64,000 bases of DNA from Actinomycetes bacterium (GTDB taxonomy: Bacteria; Actinomycetota; Coriobacteriia; Coriobacteriales; Eggerthellaceae): NCBI GenBank assembly GCA_023394615.1, contig JAEXAI010000006.1, positions 1-64,000 of the forward strand, given 5' to 3'. The position numbers were made by a program, and so were the translations under genes. This document shows, in pieces, positions 61,450 through 64,000 of the stretch. Position 1 is the first letter of the stretch. Each line of letters opens with the position of its first letter. The notes under the pieces were generated by a model, which worked only from the letters and a program-made list of their open reading frames with translations, did no database searches and was not told the origin of the DNA.

Positions 61450-61649
61450 CGATTTCAAAACAGAAAAACGCCGACTAAACGAAGTAAAGTACGACGCAGT
61501 CGCATATAAGTCTCGCTAAATCGGTCGAAACCGGGGAAGGCGAGTAATTGACCCCACATAACCGCAGGTCGCAGAAAGCATCCTTGGACGGACGGAAATC
61601 GGACTCGTACTTTACTTCGCTTACTTGGCGTTTTTCTGTTTCCAAATCG
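61450..61649. mobile_element. 200-bp inverted-repeat element, copy 2
   Basis: Same length and end sequences as copy 1: 61450-61494 and 61605-61649 are imperfect 45-bp inverted repeats. The centre is diverged but co-linear. It lies in the 708-base gap after the XRE gene, which holds no gene otherwise. Confidence 0.66.
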
Positions 61650-61683
61650 GAAAATGCCCTGAAACTGCGATAGAGGGACCCGT

Positions 61684-61786
61684 CGAGGGTGCCTCACAGC
61701 CCATGGGAAAATGCCGCAAGCGCATCGAGGGCGCCTCGCGGCCCATGGGGGAAATGCCGCAAGCGCATCAAGGGCGCCTCGCGACC
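61684..61786. repeat. Tandem units of about 42 nt
   Basis: Two full units and a partial one (CGAGGG-GCCTC...CCATGGG pattern) lie 35 bases right of the 200-bp element. Copy 1 has similar CCATGG-centred units to its right, so these repeats may travel with the element. Confidence 0.6.
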
Positions 61787-62023
61787 TTTTCTTGACGCAT
61801 GAGCTCGCGAAAGCCCCGCACGCCACTCCAATCCACCCTTCAACCGGCCGATACTGCCGCAGGCGCTAAAGCTACATTAAATGTCGTGAAACCTCTGCGT
61901 ATCGGCTGTTCCATGCGGCTATAATCGGATAAAGGGTGTGATTGGTCCATGCGTGCGAGCGCATTTTGCCCATAAACTGCTTATGAGCTGCACTGAGACG
62001 TTCACGGGAAGGAAAAAGGGCCG

Positions 62024-64000
62024 ATGGGAAACACGAAGCGTACAACGCGTCGATGCGCGCTTGTTGGCATATGCCTTTGCCTGCTCTTGTCGCTTGCCTG
62101 CGCGCTTGGAGTTCAATCGTTTTCCGCAATGCAACCCGCTCTTGCTTTCGCCGAAGATGCAGGCACAACCGCCTCTCAGGAATCCGCTGCTCAAAACGAA
62201 GAGCAATCGTCGAACCAGTCACAGACCCAAGACAATACCGCTATCAACGATGAGACATTGACCTCAGCCAAATCGCAATCCCCAGCCACTCAGCATAAAA
62301 CTGTGAAAGTGGCATGGTTCAACATGCCCGACTACCAGCAAACCTCATCGGATGGCACTCGTTACGGATATGTTTTCGACTATCTGCAGATGCTTTCCCA
62401 ATATACTGGCTGGGACTACGAATTCGTAGATGTCGAAGGGTTTGATGACGGCTACAACAAAGTCGCTTCGGGAGAACTCGACCTGATGGGCTGCGTGTTC
62501 TACAACGATACGCGCGCCCAGCAGGTTGATTTCCCCGAACTGGGCATCGGCATTGCCAACACGTCGCTTTACGTGAGCGAAGATAGCCCGATTGCCAGCG
62601 ATGACTTCGAAAACTTCAGCGGTTTGCGTGTGGGCGTGTATTCCGAGGAAAACGCTGCTCGTCTGCAAAAATACAGCACAAGCGAGGGATTCTCGGTTGT
62701 GCCGGTTTTCTACGACAGCCCCGAAGCTGTGCGAAAGGCTGTCCTTTCAGGGGAAATTGATGCAGGCATGCAAGGCGGTTATCGCAATGACGGGCAGACA
62801 CGCAGCATCGCCGTATTCGATCCCGATGAGTTCTATCTAATCACCACGAAAACCGACCCCACCTTGGTTGCCGGCCTCAACGAAGGACTTTCCCAGCTCA
62901 AGATAGACAATCCTTTTGTGGATAGCCAGCTTTTGGCAAAACACGCTCAGTCGTATGGCAAAAACGTCGTGCTCACCCGAAACGAAAGCGACTATATCTC
63001 TTCGCACGGTCCCATAAAAGTAGCCCTCAGCTCTTCGTGGGCACCGATTGAAACCTATGATGAGCGCACGCAATCATTCGCGGGCATGGTATCGCGTATA
63101 TTCAACTTGATTTCCGAACGCACGGGCTTGACCTTCGAATACGTAAGGGCCTCTTCGAATGAGGATGCAGAGGAAATGCTTCGGACCGGGCAAGTGGACT
63201 TAAATGCCAGCATGGAGCACTACTATCCCGCTGCACAGGAAAAAGGTCTTCTTCTGTCCGATGTCTACCTTTCGATTCCCATGGTAGTAGCAGATTCGCC
63301 ATCGAATACGGGCGAGGAAAACACTTTGGCCATACCATCATTCGTCTACTCAGCCGAGGAAATGTTCGGCAATAGCTACCGAATCACGTACTATGACACT
63401 CCACAAGATTGCTTCGATGCGATCAATACAAACAAAACCGGATTGGCTGCCGTCAATTCCTATTCAGCTGAATATCTGAAAAGCAAGACGCGCTATTCCA
63501 GCATCCAATTAGCCTCCTACAATTCCACGTTGGATTTGTGCGCAGCCATATCCAAAGATACCGATTCCACCTTGCTCTCTATTCTGGACAAGGGCATCAA
63601 TTCGCTGAGCGACGCCGACAAAACCGATATCATCACGTCTGAGGCTATCGGCGCTCAGAAAATCACCATGCAGTCATTGCTTACGCGCATTCCCGTAGGT
63701 GCCGTACTGGCAATATTAGGCACGCTGGTGGCCATCATCATTGCCCTGACCCTGCTGGTGAGGTCGTACGTGAAAAACAACCGCAAGATTAGACAGTTGC
63801 TCTACAACGACTCCCTGACACCGCTGCTCAGTTATCAAGGCTTTCTGCAAAACGCAAAGTCACTGATCACCGATCACCCAGACAGGAATTACTGCGTCAT
63901 ATCGGTGGACGTCGATTTCTTCGGTCGCTTCAACGCAATCCAGGGCTTCAAAGCCGGAAACAAAATGCTTGACGAAATCGCAAAGACCCTCCAGAGCGAT
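62024..64000 (+). CDS. Diguanylate cyclase with two extracellular solute-binding domains (partial)
   Basis: The gene runs off the right edge; 659 codons are visible. After a signal peptide and a Gln/Ser linker there are two family-3 solute-binding domains: VKVAWFNMPDYQQ...GELDLMGCV, then IKVALSSSWAPIETYDE...GQVDLNASM. A membrane helix follows (IPVGAVLAILGTLVAIIIAL). The start of a GGDEF domain is then clear from YNDSLTPLLSYQGFL and VDVDFFGRFNAIQG. The catalytic GGDEF loop itself lies outside the window. It would link an external amino-acid-like ligand to c-di-GMP synthesis. GGAAGGAAAAAGGG precedes the ATG. Confidence 0.9.
   Translation, partial: MGNTKRTTRRCALVGICLCLLLSLACALGVQSFSAMQPALAFAEDAGTTASQESAAQNEEQSSNQSQTQDNTAINDETLTSAKSQSPATQHKTVKVAWFNMPDYQQTSSDGTRYGYVFDYLQMLSQYTGWDYEFVDVEGFDDGYNKVASGELDLMGCVFYNDTRAQQVDFPELGIGIANTSLYVSEDSPIASDDFENFSGLRVGVYSEENAARLQKYSTSEGFSVVPVFYDSPEAVRKAVLSGEIDAGMQGGYRNDGQTRSIAVFDPDEFYLITTKTDPTLVAGLNEGLSQLKIDNPFVDSQLLAKHAQSYGKNVVLTRNESDYISSHGPIKVALSSSWAPIETYDERTQSFAGMVSRIFNLISERTGLTFEYVRASSNEDAEEMLRTGQVDLNASMEHYYPAAQEKGLLLSDVYLSIPMVVADSPSNTGEENTLAIPSFVYSAEEMFGNSYRITYYDTPQDCFDAINTNKTGLAAVNSYSAEYLKSKTRYSSIQLASYNSTLDLCAAISKDTDSTLLSILDKGINSLSDADKTDIITSEAIGAQKITMQSLLTRIPVGAVLAILGTLVAIIIALTLLVRSYVKNNRKIRQLLYNDSLTPLLSYQGFLQNAKSLITDHPDRNYCVISVDVDFFGRFNAIQGFKAGNKMLDEIAKTLQSD

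Overview
The window looks like a chromosomal segment from an anaerobic, gut-type actinobacterium of the Coriobacteriia, probably Eggerthellaceae. This is inferred from gene content, not from a search. The pointers are a LuxR regulator with a polytopic membrane N-terminus, a substrate-binding/GGDEF fusion, an Old Yellow Enzyme/FAD flavoprotein, an arylsulfotransferase, and a very large wall-anchored protein with an SPTGD sorting motif. The first 5 kb are visibly more AT-rich than the rest. No tRNA, rRNA or CRISPR array was seen.

Layout. (1) 0.2-9.5 kb is a defence island: an AIPR-family protein, an MvaI/BcnI-type endonuclease with its C5-cytosine methyltransferase, a membrane-anchored NERD nuclease-like protein, an ASCH-domain remnant, and McrB/McrC. 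(2) 9.5-11.7 kb holds a hybrid histidine kinase. (3) 11.8-18.3 kb is a minus-strand galactoside operon (MFS transporter, GH2 glycosidase, galK, galT) whose genes overlap and carry in-frame tandem repeats. (4) 18.5-21.9 kb has a 7-TM protein divergent from a TetR regulator, a MerR/GyrI regulator and a YefM/RelE-type toxin-antitoxin pair. (5) 22.1-22.9 kb is a REP-associated tyrosine transposase (RAYT), next to a 9.4 kb gene for a wall-anchored surface protein. (6) 33-41.3 kb has a flavin oxidoreductase, the LuxR regulator, a zinc-ribbon membrane protein, an aldo/keto reductase divergent from a MerR regulator, and a GyrI-like protein. (7) 41.4-46.3 kb has a TetR regulator divergent from an MFS-arylsulfotransferase pair, then an EFR1-type flavodoxin/ferredoxin. 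(8) 46.9-48.2 kb has a lipoprotein gene preceded by two tandem c-di-GMP-I riboswitches, a terminator and a promoter. (9) 48.4-51.3 kb has an NAD(P)-binding protein with an Rrf2 regulator and a CoA-disulfide-reductase/rhodanese fusion. (10) 51.6-59.3 kb has two very large divergent multi-PAS hybrid kinases flanking a frameshifted small membrane gene. (11) 59.3-64 kb has a secreted nuclease, an XRE/superoxide-reductase-like fusion regulator, and the start of a diguanylate cyclase that runs off the window.

Intergenic space is shaped by repeats. About seventeen copies of a 27-nt imperfect palindrome lie mostly just past gene ends. They match the expected product of the RAYT, which is itself flanked by an inverted pair of a variant form. 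Two further families, of 147 bp and 200 bp, have long terminal inverted repeats, and each occurs twice at identical length. The c-di-GMP riboswitches and the diguanylate cyclase could form a signalling link within one window.
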